Notes: generated by a model not told the origin, from the sequence alone. A stretch of DNA of 64,000 nucleotides from Stigmatella aurantiaca DW4/3-1 (GCF_000165485.1 NC_014623.1:2685501-2749500); one strand, 5' to 3'; positions 16,899 through 25,748 are shown, numbered from the stretch's first letter. Translations and numbers: made by a program.

Positions 16899-17053
16899 TC
16901 CCTGCCCCCCTGGCAGGGAAGCAGCCTCGGCCGGGGGGAGGTGCGGGGGAGACGCCCGCATTCCGGGACCCCCTGGGTCAAATCCGTTGAAGACAGAGTA
17001 GACTGGGTTTCAGACGCCGTTCTGCTCTGTCCTCCTTCCTGGCCCAATCGCGC

Positions 17054-18883
17054 ATGAAGCTCAGCCTTGCAGCTCGGGTGACCGCAGCCTTCTTGCTGGT
17101 GGTGTTCGTGCTGACGTTTGGCAGCGTGGCGATGGTGGCCCTGTCGCTGCGCAAGAGCCTCGAAGAGGGGCTCGCCCGGAACATGGAGCAGGACATCGTC
17201 AGCTGGCACGGGCTCCTGGAGCAGGAGGGCCGGGTGCTCGCGGCGGCGGCGCGCGGGGTGGCGAACGGGCCCGTGCTTCGCTCGGTGCTCGCGGGAGACG
17301 CGGAGTCCACAACGCTCCAGGGGCTTGTCGAGGAGCAGCGCTCGCTGGTGGGCGTGGACCTGCTGCTGCTCGTGGATCCGTCCGGGAAAGTGAGGGCGGG
17401 CAGCCTCTCGGGTTCGATGTCCACGGAGCCTCCCGTGGAGGAGTTGCGCGAGCACACCGGCCTGCTCCTGATCGAGGACGTTCCCTACTGGAGCGTGAGC
17501 ACGCCCGTGGAGGCGCGGGGACGCGTGCTCGGCTTCCTCATCCTGGGTGTCCGCCTGGACGAGGGCCCCGTGCGAAGGTTCCAGGAGCAACGGGGCACGG
17601 AGATGATGTTGCTGATGGGGCGGAGCGTGAGCGCCCGGGGCCTTCACTCGGTGAAGCCCCAGGATGTGCTCCCGGTGCTGCCCTCCACGGGGGACTTCCG
17701 CCGCTTCCTGGTGCTGCGTGGGGTGCGGGTCCTCGCCGCGCAGGTGCAGGTGGGCGAGGGGCTGCGGCTGGTGCTCGTGCGCAGCGCCGAGGAGGACTAT
17801 GCCCGCTTCCACTCCACCCAGTTGGGGCTCGTGGGGCTGGGGGCCGCGTGTGCGCTCATCGCCGGCGCGGTGGCCTTTCTCATGGCCCGGCGGGTGACGG
17901 AGCCGCTGCGGCAGCTCACCGCCGCCGCGGCGCGCGTGGTGGCGGAAGGGGATTTCCGGGGGACGCTGGAGGTGTCCTCACGGGATGAGATCGGGGAGCT
18001 GGCCACCTCGTTCCGGCAGATGATGCACCAACTGAGGGACGTGCTGCTCGCGCTGCGCGCGGCCTCCACGCAGTTGGAGGCCGCCGCGACCCAGCTCTCC
18101 ATGGAAGCGTCCGAGCAGAACCGCACGGCCACGCGGCAGGTGGCCGCCCTCTACGAGACCCAGGTGACGGCGCAGGAGCTCCAGCGCAGCTCCCAGGCGG
18201 CGGCCCTGCGGGCCCAGACCATTCTTCAGGTCGCCGAGCAGGCGGATTCGCTGGGGAGCGCGGGCGAGCATTCCCTGGAGAGCAGCGTGGGAGGGCTCAC
18301 GCACATCCGCGAGCAGGTGGATCAGATCGCCCGGACCAGCCAGGAGCTCCAGCAGCGCACCGCCCAGATCGGCGGCATTACCCAGACGGTAAAGGATCTG
18401 GCGGACCAGTCCAACATGCTGGCACTCAATGCCGCCATCGAGGCGGTGCGCAGCGGCGAGCACGGCAAGGGCTTCGGCGTGGTGGCGCGCGAAATCCGCT
18501 CCCTGGCGGACCAGTCCGCCGAGGCCACGGGGCGGGTGCAGGAGATCCTCACCGACATCAGCCGCGCGATTGCCGCCACCGTCCATACCAGTGAGAGCGG
18601 GGCGCGCGAGGTGGAGGGCGGGCTGGCGCAGGTGCGCGCCACGGGAGACAGCCTGCGTGCGCTGGCCACCCTCATTCACGACAATGGGCTCGCCGTCCGG
18701 GAAATCGCCGAGACCGTGAGCCAGCAGGATGCCGGCATCGCGCAGATCTTCGAGGCGTTGAGGGATCTGTCGATGCTCTCCCAGGAGACCGTGACGCGCC
18801 TGACCGCCACGGAGCAGGCTGCCTCGAAGCTCTCCCTGGCCTCACGGGAGGTGGGCTCCATCGTGGGCCAGTACAAGCTTTGA
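17054..18883 (+). CDS. methyl-accepting chemotaxis protein
   Basis: 609 residues. Membrane segment 1 (about 8-32, VTAAFLLVVFVLTFGSVAMVAL), a ~220-residue sensor region of Cache-like type (YWSVSTPVEARGRVLGFLILGV is typical), membrane segment 2 (about 257-277), a HAMP domain (RRVTEPLRQLTAAAARVVAEGDF ... EIGEL), then a coiled-coil signalling domain whose tip NMLALNAAIEAV and GFGVVAREIRSLADQS are the contact for CheA/CheW. No C-terminal NWETF-like tether for CheR is present. No che genes are nearby, so it is an orphan receptor working through a cluster elsewhere. A TAGACT motif at 16999 may be part of its promoter. Confidence 0.93.
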   Translation: MKLSLAARVTAAFLLVVFVLTFGSVAMVALSLRKSLEEGLARNMEQDIVSWHGLLEQEGRVLAAAARGVANGPVLRSVLAGDAESTTLQGLVEEQRSLVGVDLLLLVDPSGKVRAGSLSGSMSTEPPVEELREHTGLLLIEDVPYWSVSTPVEARGRVLGFLILGVRLDEGPVRRFQEQRGTEMMLLMGRSVSARGLHSVKPQDVLPVLPSTGDFRRFLVLRGVRVLAAQVQVGEGLRLVLVRSAEEDYARFHSTQLGLVGLGAACALIAGAVAFLMARRVTEPLRQLTAAAARVVAEGDFRGTLEVSSRDEIGELATSFRQMMHQLRDVLLALRAASTQLEAAATQLSMEASEQNRTATRQVAALYETQVTAQELQRSSQAAALRAQTILQVAEQADSLGSAGEHSLESSVGGLTHIREQVDQIARTSQELQQRTAQIGGITQTVKDLADQSNMLALNAAIEAVRSGEHGKGFGVVAREIRSLADQSAEATGRVQEILTDISRAIAATVHTSESGAREVEGGLAQVRATGDSLRALATLIHDNGLAVREIAETVSQQDAGIAQIFEALRDLSMLSQETVTRLTATEQAASKLSLASREVGSIVGQYKL

Positions 18884-18910
18884 GGCGTGCCTGGCGCGGA
18901 GCCTCCGGGG

Positions 18911-20410
18911 TTACTGGGGCTGTCCTTCGCGTCCGTTGCCCCCGCCCTCGGTCACCCAGCCCGAGAGGGCAGGGCCCGTGGGGGCTCCCAGCTCGTAGGC
19001 GTGAAGGCCCAGGAAGACCGTGCTGTCATTGCCGGCGTCCCAGTTGAGCCGGGCGCCCAGGAACAACCGGCCCTGGTGGAGTGCCGGGGGCGTCACGAAT
19101 GGCGCTTGGCCTTGGAGTTTGCAGGCTGCCAGCTCCTCTCCCTCCTGGGAGAACTCGTGCAGGTAGGAGTCGAAGTAGGAATCCTCCCCCTGGCACCCGA
19201 ACTCGCAGTCCTCCGGGACGGGGCGATCCACCAGCAGGAGCGAGCCCCGGGCGGTGAGCAGGGGCGCGGAAGGCGAGCTGCCCACGGGCAGCGTCCAGCG
19301 GAGCGCGCCATCCGTCGCGTCCAGTCCATAGAAGAACTGGCCGCTCACGTGGGGCTCCGTGGGGCATGAGGGCCCCGTGCACCGGCCATCCGCGAGGGCC
19401 AGCAGGTCCTTGCCCCCGAGCGCCACGTTCCCGTGCGGGTAGGGGCCAAAGGGGAGCTCTCCCTCGGAGCGGTGGTGGGGGATACCGGCAACGTCCAGCG
19501 AGGCCCGGAAGGCACCGGTTCCGGTGTCCGCGAGCTCCTCGCTCGACAGCAGCAGCGTTTCGCCGTTCACGGCGATGGGCTCCCGGTGGCCTGCGCGCTC
19601 CGTTTGCCACCGGGGCGTCCCGGCCGCCGTATAGGAGCGCAACTGGGTTTGCTCGCGGCCCCAGTCATAGGTGGACGTGTAGAGGTGGCCCTGCGCATCG
19701 GCGATGGGCTGGGACAGGCGCTCGGGGGTGTTCACCTGCCAGGAGCGCTCACCCGTGGCCGCGTCCAGGGCGATCAGCGCGTTGCACGTCACGCTCTCGC
19801 CATAGGCGTGCACGGCCACCACGATGTGGGACTGGGCGAGGACGGGGGCGGAGACCCAGGCCCAGGTGCACCCCGCGTCGAGCAGGGGCGTGAGGGGCGT
19901 GGTCCAGAGGACGCTGCCGTCCGCCGCCGCCAGCGCCGAGACGCGGGGCGCGGCCCGATCGAACGTTCCGTAGAGGTGTCCGCCGGAGATGAGGTCCACG
20001 TGGACGTACTCCGTTCCCGAGAGGGCGCGCCGGTACCGCGTGGCCCCGTCCCGGGTAAGCGAGAGGACGTCGCAGATGCGCTGCTCGAGGGGGCCGTCCT
20101 CCGAGATGTCCCAGAAGCGGGGACACTCCGTGGCATAGAGGTTTCCCTCGGCGTCCAGGGTTCCGTTGAACTCGAGCGCGAGATCGTCGCGCGGGACGTA
20201 GGACCAAGCCAGCTGGGCCGTCTCCTCGGGGCCCGAGCACGACGCGATGGACCGGCTGTCCGGCGTTTCTGGAGGCTCCAGCAGGGGCCCCGGCGCCTCG
20301 GAGGGGGGAAGGGACTGAGGCTCCCCCACCGTGGACAGAGAGCCTGCTTCCTCTGGGGCGCACCCCGCCACCACACAGAGTCCCGCCACCACGCTCCACG
20401 TCCAACCCAT
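18911..20410 (-). CDS. PQQ-type beta-propeller lipoprotein
   Basis: 499 residues from the ATG at 20410, chosen because GGGAGG lies upstream and the lipoprotein signal (SVVAGLCVVAGCAPE) then starts at residue 1. After a Pro-rich linker the chain is a series of WD-like blades with the PQQ-repeat signature: LDAATGERSWQVNT, LDATDGALRWTLPV, LAAADGSVLWTTPL. These are repeats of BamB-like propellers and quinoprotein dehydrogenases, but the catalytic metal ligands of the latter are absent, so it probably acts as a binding scaffold on the outer membrane. Numerous Cys may be disulfide-bonded. Confidence 0.85.
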   Translation of the reverse strand: MGWTWSVVAGLCVVAGCAPEEAGSLSTVGEPQSLPPSEAPGPLLEPPETPDSRSIASCSGPEETAQLAWSYVPRDDLALEFNGTLDAEGNLYATECPRFWDISEDGPLEQRICDVLSLTRDGATRYRRALSGTEYVHVDLISGGHLYGTFDRAAPRVSALAAADGSVLWTTPLTPLLDAGCTWAWVSAPVLAQSHIVVAVHAYGESVTCNALIALDAATGERSWQVNTPERLSQPIADAQGHLYTSTYDWGREQTQLRSYTAAGTPRWQTERAGHREPIAVNGETLLLSSEELADTGTGAFRASLDVAGIPHHRSEGELPFGPYPHGNVALGGKDLLALADGRCTGPSCPTEPHVSGQFFYGLDATDGALRWTLPVGSSPSAPLLTARGSLLLVDRPVPEDCEFGCQGEDSYFDSYLHEFSQEGEELAACKLQGQAPFVTPPALHQGRLFLGARLNWDAGNDSTVFLGLHAYELGAPTGPALSGWVTEGGGNGREGQPQ

Positions 20411-20516
20411 GACACGCCTCCCGCCCTTCAAGGTGATGCGGGAGGCTGGTCACTCGATTATTCCCGCGCAACGCTCGTGGGACGGAGCGAGCGCTTTGCT
20501 GACCGGCAGGTGGTGC

Positions 20517-21278
20517 TCAGCCCGGCTCGCCGCCATCGATGGCGTAGGCCGCGCCCGTGATTCCCGCCGCGGCCTCCGATGCCAGGAAGAGACACACGGC
20601 CGCCACTTCGTGGGGCAGGATGATCCGGCCCATGGCGTTCATCGCCGCGAGCGCCTCGCGAGCCTGCTCCTGGGTGCGCCCGGTGGCCTGGGTGATGCTG
20701 CCCACGGCGGAGGAGAACATGTCCGTCTCCACCCAGCCTGGGTTCACCTGGTTCACCGTCACGCCCTTGCGCGCGTACTCCACCGCGAGCGCCCGCGTCA
20801 TGCCGAGCAGGGCGTGCTTCGAGGCGCAGTAGGCGGAGGTGTAACGGGCCCCGCGGGTCGCCGTGATGGAGCCGATGCTGATGACGCGCCCGCCGCCCGC
20901 TGCCACCATCGAGGGAATCAGCTCCCGGCAGAAGATGAAGGGCGCCGTCACGTTCACCGCCATGACGCGGTTCAGATCCTCCGTGCGGGTCTTCGTCAGG
21001 GGGGCGGACAGGGTGATGCCCGCGTTGTTCACCAGCACCCGGGGCGCTCCCGTCTGGAGCACCGTGCGGCAGGCCTCCAGCACGGCGGCCTCGTTCGCCA
21101 CATCCACCGCCAGCGGGCGCAGCGCCTCGCCCGCCTCTTTCCGCAGCTCCTCCAGGGCCTCCGCGGACCGGGCCAGCGCCCACACGTCATAACCCTCGCG
21201 GATGAAGGCCAGCGCCACTTCCCGGCCGATGCCCCGGCTGGCACCCGTCACCACTGCCGTCTTCTTGGGAGTCGTCAT
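20517..21278 (-). CDS. short-chain dehydrogenase/reductase, FabG-like
   Basis: 253 residues, the normal length for classical SDRs. Motifs: TGASRGIG for NAD(P) binding, NNAG, catalytic Ser in SIGSI, YCASK, and PGWVETDM. The C-terminus ends AAGITGAAYAIDGGEPG, the usual form for FabG-like 3-oxoacyl reductases and hydroxybutyryl dehydrogenases. No ribosome binding site precedes the ATG at 21278. Its start faces that of a glutaryl-CoA dehydrogenase-like gene 121 bases away, suggesting shared control and perhaps a shared acyl-CoA pathway. Confidence 0.9.
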   Translation of the reverse strand: MTTPKKTAVVTGASRGIGREVALAFIREGYDVWALARSAEALEELRKEAGEALRPLAVDVANEAAVLEACRTVLQTGAPRVLVNNAGITLSAPLTKTRTEDLNRVMAVNVTAPFIFCRELIPSMVAAGGGRVISIGSITATRGARYTSAYCASKHALLGMTRALAVEYARKGVTVNQVNPGWVETDMFSSAVGSITQATGRTQEQAREALAAMNAMGRIILPHEVAAVCLFLASEAAAGITGAAYAIDGGEPG

Positions 21279-21399
21279 GGGGCGGAGGATAGCCAGACCG
21301 GCCCGGGAGCAGGGGGCTTCCGTGGCGCCCGGGCGTGGTTTGACGGCCCCAGGGCTGGGGGTTACAAGCCCGCGCATCCCGCCCACCCGAGGACACCCC

Positions 21400-22581
21400 A
21401 TGCCGCGCGCGGAGATCACCGATCTGCTCCTCATCGAGGAGTTGCTGACGGACGAAGAGAAAGCGGCCCGCGACACCGTGGCCCGCTTCGTGGACAAGGA
21501 AGTGCTGCCCATCATCGGCCACCACTTTCGCGAGGGGACTTTTCCCGCGCACCTCATCCCAGGGCTCGCGGAGATGGGCGTGCTGGGCGCCAACCTCCAG
21601 GGCTACGGCTGCGCGGGGATGAACACCGTCAGCTATGGCCTCATCCTCCAGGAGTTGGAGCGAGGGGACTCCGGGCTGCGCTCCTTCGCCTCGGTGCAGG
21701 GCTCGCTGTGCATGTTTCCCATCCATGCCTACGGCAGCGATGAGCAGAAGGAGCGGTTGCTTCCGGGCATGGCCCAGGGGCGCCTCATCGGGTGCTTTGG
21801 CCTCACCGAGCCGGACTTCGGGTCCAACCCGGGCGGCATGCGGACCCGGGCGGTGAAGGACGGGGACACGTGGGTGCTCAACGGCGCCAAAGCGTGGATC
21901 ACCAACGGCGCCATCGCGGATGTGGCGGTGGTGTGGGCCAAGACGGAGGAGGGGGGCGCCGAGTCCATCCGGGGCTTCCTGGTGGAGAAGGGGATGCCGG
22001 GGTTCACGGCGCGGGAGATTCCCGGCAAGTTCTCGCTGCGCGCCTCGGTGACGAGCGAGCTGTCCTTCCAGGACGTGCGAGTGCCCGGGCGCAATGTGCT
22101 GCCGAAGGTGACGGGCCTGCGCGGGCCTCTGTCTTGCCTCAACAACGCACGCCTGGGCATCGCCTTCGCGGTGACGGGGGCGGCCATCGCTTGCTTCGAG
22201 GGGGCGCGCGAGTACGCGCTGGCCCGCAAGCAGTTCGATGGCAAGTCCATTGCTGGCTACCAGCTCACCCAGGAGAAGCTGGCGGACATGCTGCAAGAGA
22301 TCGTCAAGGCGCAGCTCCTGGCCCTGCGGCTGGCGCGGCTCAAGGACGAGGGCAAGGCAACCCCCGTGATGGTGAGCTTGGCCAAGCGCAACAACGTGAA
22401 GGCCGCGCTGGACATTGCCCGCTCGGCGCGTGGGGTGTACGGCGCCAACGGCATCACCGACGCGTACCCGCCGGTCCGGCACATGCTCAACCTGGAGAGC
22501 GTCTTCACCTACGAAGGCACCCATGAGGTGCACACGCTGGTGCTGGGCAAGGCCATCACCGGCATCGATGCCTTCAACTGA
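21400..22581 (+). CDS. gcdH: glutaryl-CoA dehydrogenase
   Basis: 393 residues, the usual family length; ATG with GAGGA upstream. It is a flavin-dependent acyl-CoA dehydrogenase: FGLTEPDFGSNPGGM binds FAD/substrate, the middle beta domain contains WITNGAIADVAVVWAK, and TYEGTHEVHTLVLGKAITG carries the catalytic base Glu near 372. The strings NTVSYGLILQELERGDSGLRS and the C-terminal VLGKAITGI are characteristic of glutaryl-CoA dehydrogenases, which oxidise and decarboxylate glutaryl-CoA to crotonyl-CoA in lysine and tryptophan breakdown. I could not confirm the Arg that anchors the substrate carboxylate. The SDR divergent to it may act nearby in the pathway. Confidence 0.88.
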   Translation: MPRAEITDLLLIEELLTDEEKAARDTVARFVDKEVLPIIGHHFREGTFPAHLIPGLAEMGVLGANLQGYGCAGMNTVSYGLILQELERGDSGLRSFASVQGSLCMFPIHAYGSDEQKERLLPGMAQGRLIGCFGLTEPDFGSNPGGMRTRAVKDGDTWVLNGAKAWITNGAIADVAVVWAKTEEGGAESIRGFLVEKGMPGFTAREIPGKFSLRASVTSELSFQDVRVPGRNVLPKVTGLRGPLSCLNNARLGIAFAVTGAAIACFEGAREYALARKQFDGKSIAGYQLTQEKLADMLQEIVKAQLLALRLARLKDEGKATPVMVSLAKRNNVKAALDIARSARGVYGANGITDAYPPVRHMLNLESVFTYEGTHEVHTLVLGKAITGIDAFN

Positions 22582-22583
22582 AC

Positions 22584-22627
22584 CCAGGCGCAGGGGACCC
22601 TCCTGGGAAGGAGGGGCCTGCGCCTGG
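22584..22627. terminator. bidirectional terminator between gcdH and the DUF2058 gene
   Basis: CCAGGCGCAGG and CCTGCGCCTGG form a perfect 11-bp stem. The enclosed 22 bases can fold into a second small hairpin (CCCTCCT/GGAGGGG). It occupies nearly all of the gap between two convergent genes. Confidence 0.75.
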
Positions 22628-22647
22628 TCAGGAGCGGGGCGGGGCCG

Positions 22648-23454
22648 CTACGAAGCTTGCGGCTCGGTGTTGCCGGGGGCCGGGGCGGCGTTTTCCTCGC
22701 CCGTGGGCGCGGCGCTCTCGGTCTCGGGGGCGCCCTCGTCGGCCTCGGGCTCGTCCGGAATCTCCGGCGCGGTGCCCGCGGCCTCCGCCGCCTGCTGCGT
22801 CTTGACGTCCTCATCGCTCATGAAGCCGATGGGGCTCTCCTTGCGGTTGAGGAAGCGCACCGCCTTCTTCGAGAGCGTGAACATCTGCTCCGCCGTGGCG
22901 GCTGGCACGAGCGAGTGTTCAATCTGCGCCGGTTCGGGACGCTCCACCACCGCGAGCACGCCATCCTCCAACTGCTTTGCCTGGGTGGGGCTCAGCTCCA
23001 GCCGGCGCAGCTTGCCCTTGCGGGTCATGAAGTAGAACGTCGTCTCGCCGGGCTCGGTGGCCACCTGGGCGCCTTGCACCAGCTCCCGCAGGGCCTTGTC
23101 CAACTCCGCCTGCTTCTTCGACTCGATGCGCTGGTACGCCTTGGAGCCGGGAAGCGGGGGCAGCTTGGGGATGGGCCGCTCGGAGGCGGTGGGCGCTGGG
23201 CGTCCTGGAGGGGGACGGCTCGCTTCTCGCCGGGGCGGGCGCTCGTCGTCCCTTCGCGGGGGCCGATCATCCCGGCGGGGAGGCCGATCGTCCCTTCGCG
23301 GGGGCCGCTCGTCCCGGCGAGGCGCCGCACCCTCTGGGCGCTGCGACTGGACAGGGGGCGGGCGGCGGGGGGCCGGGGCGCTCGTCTCTGCTTTCTTGGC
23401 CTGATCCTCGGATACGAGGCCTGCTTTCAGGAGTTTGTCGCGCAGGTTCTGCAT
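22648..23454 (-). CDS. DUF2058-family (YaiL-like) protein with RRDDRPP repeats
   Basis: 268 residues. The start MQNLRDKLLKAGLVSEDQAKKAE is the signature of the DUF2058 family, whose members are cytoplasmic and possibly RNA- or ribosome-associated. Residues 42-85 are an inserted Arg/Asp/Pro tract with RRDDRPP repeated about four times. The conserved core (about 95-200) contains KKQAELDKALRELV, TTFYFMTRKGKLRRLELS and MFTLSKKAVRFLNRKE. The C-terminal 65 residues are acidic and disordered, giving a basic head and acidic tail, as in some nucleic-acid chaperones. It is divergent from the lipoprotein gene at 23553. Confidence 0.85.
   Translation of the reverse strand: MQNLRDKLLKAGLVSEDQAKKAETSAPAPRRPPPVQSQRPEGAAPRRDERPPRRDDRPPRRDDRPPRRDDERPPRREASRPPPGRPAPTASERPIPKLPPLPGSKAYQRIESKKQAELDKALRELVQGAQVATEPGETTFYFMTRKGKLRRLELSPTQAKQLEDGVLAVVERPEPAQIEHSLVPAATAEQMFTLSKKAVRFLNRKESPIGFMSDEDVKTQQAAEAAGTAPEIPDEPEADEGAPETESAAPTGEENAAPAPGNTEPQAS
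23225..23330. repeat. tandem repeat coding for RRDDRPP units
   Basis: About five imperfect copies of a 21-base unit (core CCTTCGCGGGGGCCGATC on the plus strand) lie within the DUF2058-family gene. Most variation falls at third codon positions, which indicates selection on the peptide. Confidence 0.7.
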
Positions 23455-23552
23455 GGGTCCGGCGTTCTATCCCTTGCACAGCCGGGCGCAAGGGGCGCTT
23501 GCCGCCTCTGTACGCGCCACGTAACTTGCGCCGTCCGCCCGCCGGAGGAGCC

Positions 23553-24566
23553 GTGAGCCGTTTCAAGAGGTCCGCACTCGTCGCCGCCTTGGCGCTTTCC
23601 GCCTGTTCCGACCCTGTCGACAAGGCGGCCAAGGCGCGCATCTTCTCGGCGGAGGACCCTCCGAAGGTGGTGGCCTCGGCCGCCGAGAAGCTCCCCCCGG
23701 AGGACGTGGCCGACAACCCCCTGGTGGCCCGGCGCATCCTCGGCATGGACGCCGCGGAGGTCACCGAGCGCCTGGGGCCGTACACCTACAAGGCCACCCT
23801 CTCGTACGAGTGGACCACCGGGGATGCGCCCCCTGTGAAGGTGTCCGAGACGCGCACCTTCCAAGCGGGCCCGGGCGGTGTCAGCGGCGACTTCCATGGT
23901 GTGCTGGAGAACAGCCGGGACCAGGGCCTGGAGGTGATGCGGGTGGAGGGCAAGGTCTACGCCCGCAACCGCTACGGCACCTTCCGCCAGCGCCTGCGTG
24001 ACCGGGGCATGGCCGAGCGCACCCGCACGGAGCTGACCGGCGCCATCCGGGACGTGGACAGCCTGTTCCAGGGCCGCCTGCAACTGACCCCCCAGGGGAC
24101 GGTGATCTACGAGGGCCGGACCGCGTGGCGCTATGACGTGAAGCTGGGAGAGGCCTCCGAGGCCCCTGCCGTGGGCAACCTGCCCGCGGTGCTGGACCCC
24201 AAGGGGGGCCGGGACGAGACCACCCGCCGAAGGCTCGCCTTCTTCGAGCACCGCGTCCCCCAGTCCCTGGTGGGCGAGGTCCTGGTGGATGCCGAGACCT
24301 CCGTTGTCCTCAAGGTCCGGCTGAACGGCCACCTGGTGGTGCCCGCGGGCAAGGCGGCCGAAGGCGCGGAGCTGCGCATGTCGCTGAACTCCGACCTGAG
24401 CGGGATTGGCCAGGACCCCCAGCTCAAGCCGCCCGAGAACTTCCTGCCCGATGCCGACAAGCCTCAGGGCATTGCCGATGCCCTGGACCGCTTCGGAATC
24501 CCACGCAACAAGGCGGATGGGGGCACCGCGGGAGCCGCGGGCCCCGCCGAACCCGAGGACGAATAG
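23553..24566 (+). CDS. lipoprotein of unknown function
   Basis: 337 residues from a GTG with GGAGGAG upstream. A lipoprotein signal (SALVAALALSACSDP) is clear. The mature part is predicted to be a beta-rich domain: YTYKATLSYEWTTGD, EVMRVEGKVYARNRYGTF, GTVIYEGRTAWRYDVKL, EVLVDAETSVVLKVRLNGHLVVP. This resembles LolA/LppX-type half-barrels that bind lipid. The C-terminus is a Gly/Ala/Glu-rich tail (DGGTAGAAGPAEPEDE). A role in envelope lipid handling is inference from fold-like pattern only. Confidence 0.7.
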   Translation: MSRFKRSALVAALALSACSDPVDKAAKARIFSAEDPPKVVASAAEKLPPEDVADNPLVARRILGMDAAEVTERLGPYTYKATLSYEWTTGDAPPVKVSETRTFQAGPGGVSGDFHGVLENSRDQGLEVMRVEGKVYARNRYGTFRQRLRDRGMAERTRTELTGAIRDVDSLFQGRLQLTPQGTVIYEGRTAWRYDVKLGEASEAPAVGNLPAVLDPKGGRDETTRRRLAFFEHRVPQSLVGEVLVDAETSVVLKVRLNGHLVVPAGKAAEGAELRMSLNSDLSGIGQDPQLKPPENFLPDADKPQGIADALDRFGIPRNKADGGTAGAAGPAEPEDE

Positions 24567-24705
24567 GACCTCGGGTGGGTGGGAGGCTCCTTGCCTGCTC
24601 TGACCGCCGTGTCCTTCTGGGACGGGTGGCACAGGAGGGGGCGGCTGTAAGTGCCTGGAACAAGGGGGAATCCCCGTGGCCTCGGCCTTGCTGAGGACCG
24701 GGGGC

Positions 24706-25236
24706 ATGCGCTGCGTGTGGGTGTTCCTGATGGTCTGCTGGGGCGGGTGGGCGGGGCCTGCGTGGGCCGGGTCTGCCCAGAGCCTGGCGCTTACCTTTTC
24801 CCCGGTGGGCGGGTTCCTGCTGACGCAAGCCGCGGACGGAAAGGCGGGGGGGTACAGCATGGAGGTGGGCTGGTCCTACCGCCGGACGCAGGCCCTCGTG
24901 GAAGTCGGTGGGCACGTGGCCTCCAGCAGGCTGCTCACCGCGGCCACCCCCGTGAGTGTTCGTTTGACACCATTTCGGGAAGCACGCCTCAGGCCTTCCT
25001 TGGGCCTGGGGGCCAGCTTCCTGATTCCCCATGTGCGGGCCGTCGCCCGGCAGGAAGGCCACCCCGGGCTGCTCGTGGGGCTGGAATTGAGCGCGGGGCT
25101 AGAATTGGGCCTCGGAGAGGGTTGGTTCCTCTGCTCGGAGGCCTATTATCAGAACTTCTCGGCCGAGCCGGAGCCGCTTTCGGGGGAGCGCCAGGGCATG
25201 TCTTCGGTGTTCCTGGGGGTGGGGTTCCGCCTGTAG
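24706..25236 (+). CDS. small outer-membrane beta-barrel-like protein
   Basis: 176 residues when started at the ATG at 24706 (GAGGA upstream), which gives a good Sec signal (MRCVWVFLMVCWGGWAG, cut near AWA-GS); a GTG at 24676 is the alternative. The mature chain alternates hydrophobic residues and ends in a terminal aromatic/hydrophobic strand (MSSVFLGVGFRL), typical of outer-membrane barrels of about eight strands. No ligand is evident. Its stop codon is inside a strong hairpin. Confidence 0.7.
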   Translation: MRCVWVFLMVCWGGWAGPAWAGSAQSLALTFSPVGGFLLTQAADGKAGGYSMEVGWSYRRTQALVEVGGHVASSRLLTAATPVSVRLTPFREARLRPSLGLGASFLIPHVRAVARQEGHPGLLVGLELSAGLELGLGEGWFLCSEAYYQNFSAEPEPLSGERQGMSSVFLGVGFRL

Positions 25237-25256
25237 CGCGCCATTCTGCGCGCTAC
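25233..25256 (+). terminator. hairpin that includes the stop codon
   Basis: GTAGCGCGC and GCGCGCTAC form a perfect 9-bp stem with loop CATTCT. The stem contains the TAG stop (25234-25236) of the barrel gene, so the terminator overlaps the coding end. No T-run follows. Confidence 0.6.
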
Positions 25257-25285
25257 ATCCGGGCAGCAAGATGTTGGAAGAAAAT

Positions 25286-25313
25286 TTGACCCACCTCTTG
25301 CGTCTTCTAGAAT
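25286..25313 (+). promoter_or_regulatory. sigma-70-type promoter of the Lys/Ala-rich protein gene
   Basis: TTGACC (25286) and TAGAAT (25308) with a 16-base spacer match the housekeeping consensus at five of six positions each. Transcription would start near 25320, giving a ~65-base leader. A 10-bp palindrome AGACGCGTCT at 25332 lies in the leader. Confidence 0.65.
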
Positions 25314-25385
25314 CCCCACCGGTTGCGGCCCAGACGCGTCTGACATGCTCACATGTTCAGCGGCTGCCACTTCAAGGGAGCACAG

Positions 25386-25730
25386 ATGGAGCGCAAGGTC
25401 GGTAGTAGCACGGTCACGACGAAGGAGGTCAAAACGGCGCTGGAGAAGGCGCGCACGTTGACGTCCGAAGAGGAGAAGGTGCTGCGGATGCGCCATGGCG
25501 CTGGCGCTCCCAGTCCCCGCGCTCCGCTCCCTCGCGCCGCGGGCAACAATGAGGAGCTGGCCGACGAGCTGCTCGTCATCGAGATGCAGCTCATGAAGGC
25601 GATGCGCGCGCGCACGGGCCAGGTGAAGACGGGCAGCAAGAGCACCGTGAAGGCCGCGGCCCCGGCGAAGGAGCCGGCCAAGAACGCGGCGAAGGAAAAG
25701 ATCGTCCGCGCGCTGCGCAAGAAGAAGTAG
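25386..25730 (+). CDS. small Lys/Ala-rich basic protein
   Basis: 114 residues; ATG preceded by AAGGGAG, preferred over an in-frame ATG at 25353. The N-terminal ~70 residues are helical and mixed-charge (EVKTALEKARTLTSEEEKVLRMRHG, NNEELADELLVIEMQLMKAM). The C-terminal 45 are basic, with KTGSKSTVKAAAPAKEPAKNAAKEKIVRALRKKK, like the tails of bacterial histone-H1-type DNA-binding proteins. An architectural nucleic-acid role is inferred from this tail only. It has its own strong promoter. Confidence 0.75.
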   Translation: MERKVGSSTVTTKEVKTALEKARTLTSEEEKVLRMRHGAGAPSPRAPLPRAAGNNEELADELLVIEMQLMKAMRARTGQVKTGSKSTVKAAAPAKEPAKNAAKEKIVRALRKKK

Positions 25731-25748
25731 TCCGCCGCGCGGCAACCC

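Larger units (their letters stand above)
15071..16916 (+). repeat. fibro-slime gene duplication, copy 1
   Basis: This block, including about 40 bases of upstream DNA, the lipoprotein gene and about 50 bases downstream with its terminator, is repeated at 44616-46452 on the same strand. The first 55 bases (15071-15125) differ from copy 2 at one position, and the first ~850 and last ~230 coding bases are nearly identical. The central ~300-400 bases are clearly diverged. Confidence 0.9.

Noticed and set aside
17054-18883. The chemoreceptor as part of a local chemosensory operon
   Set aside because: No cheA, cheW, cheR or cheB lies on either side, so it is treated as an orphan.
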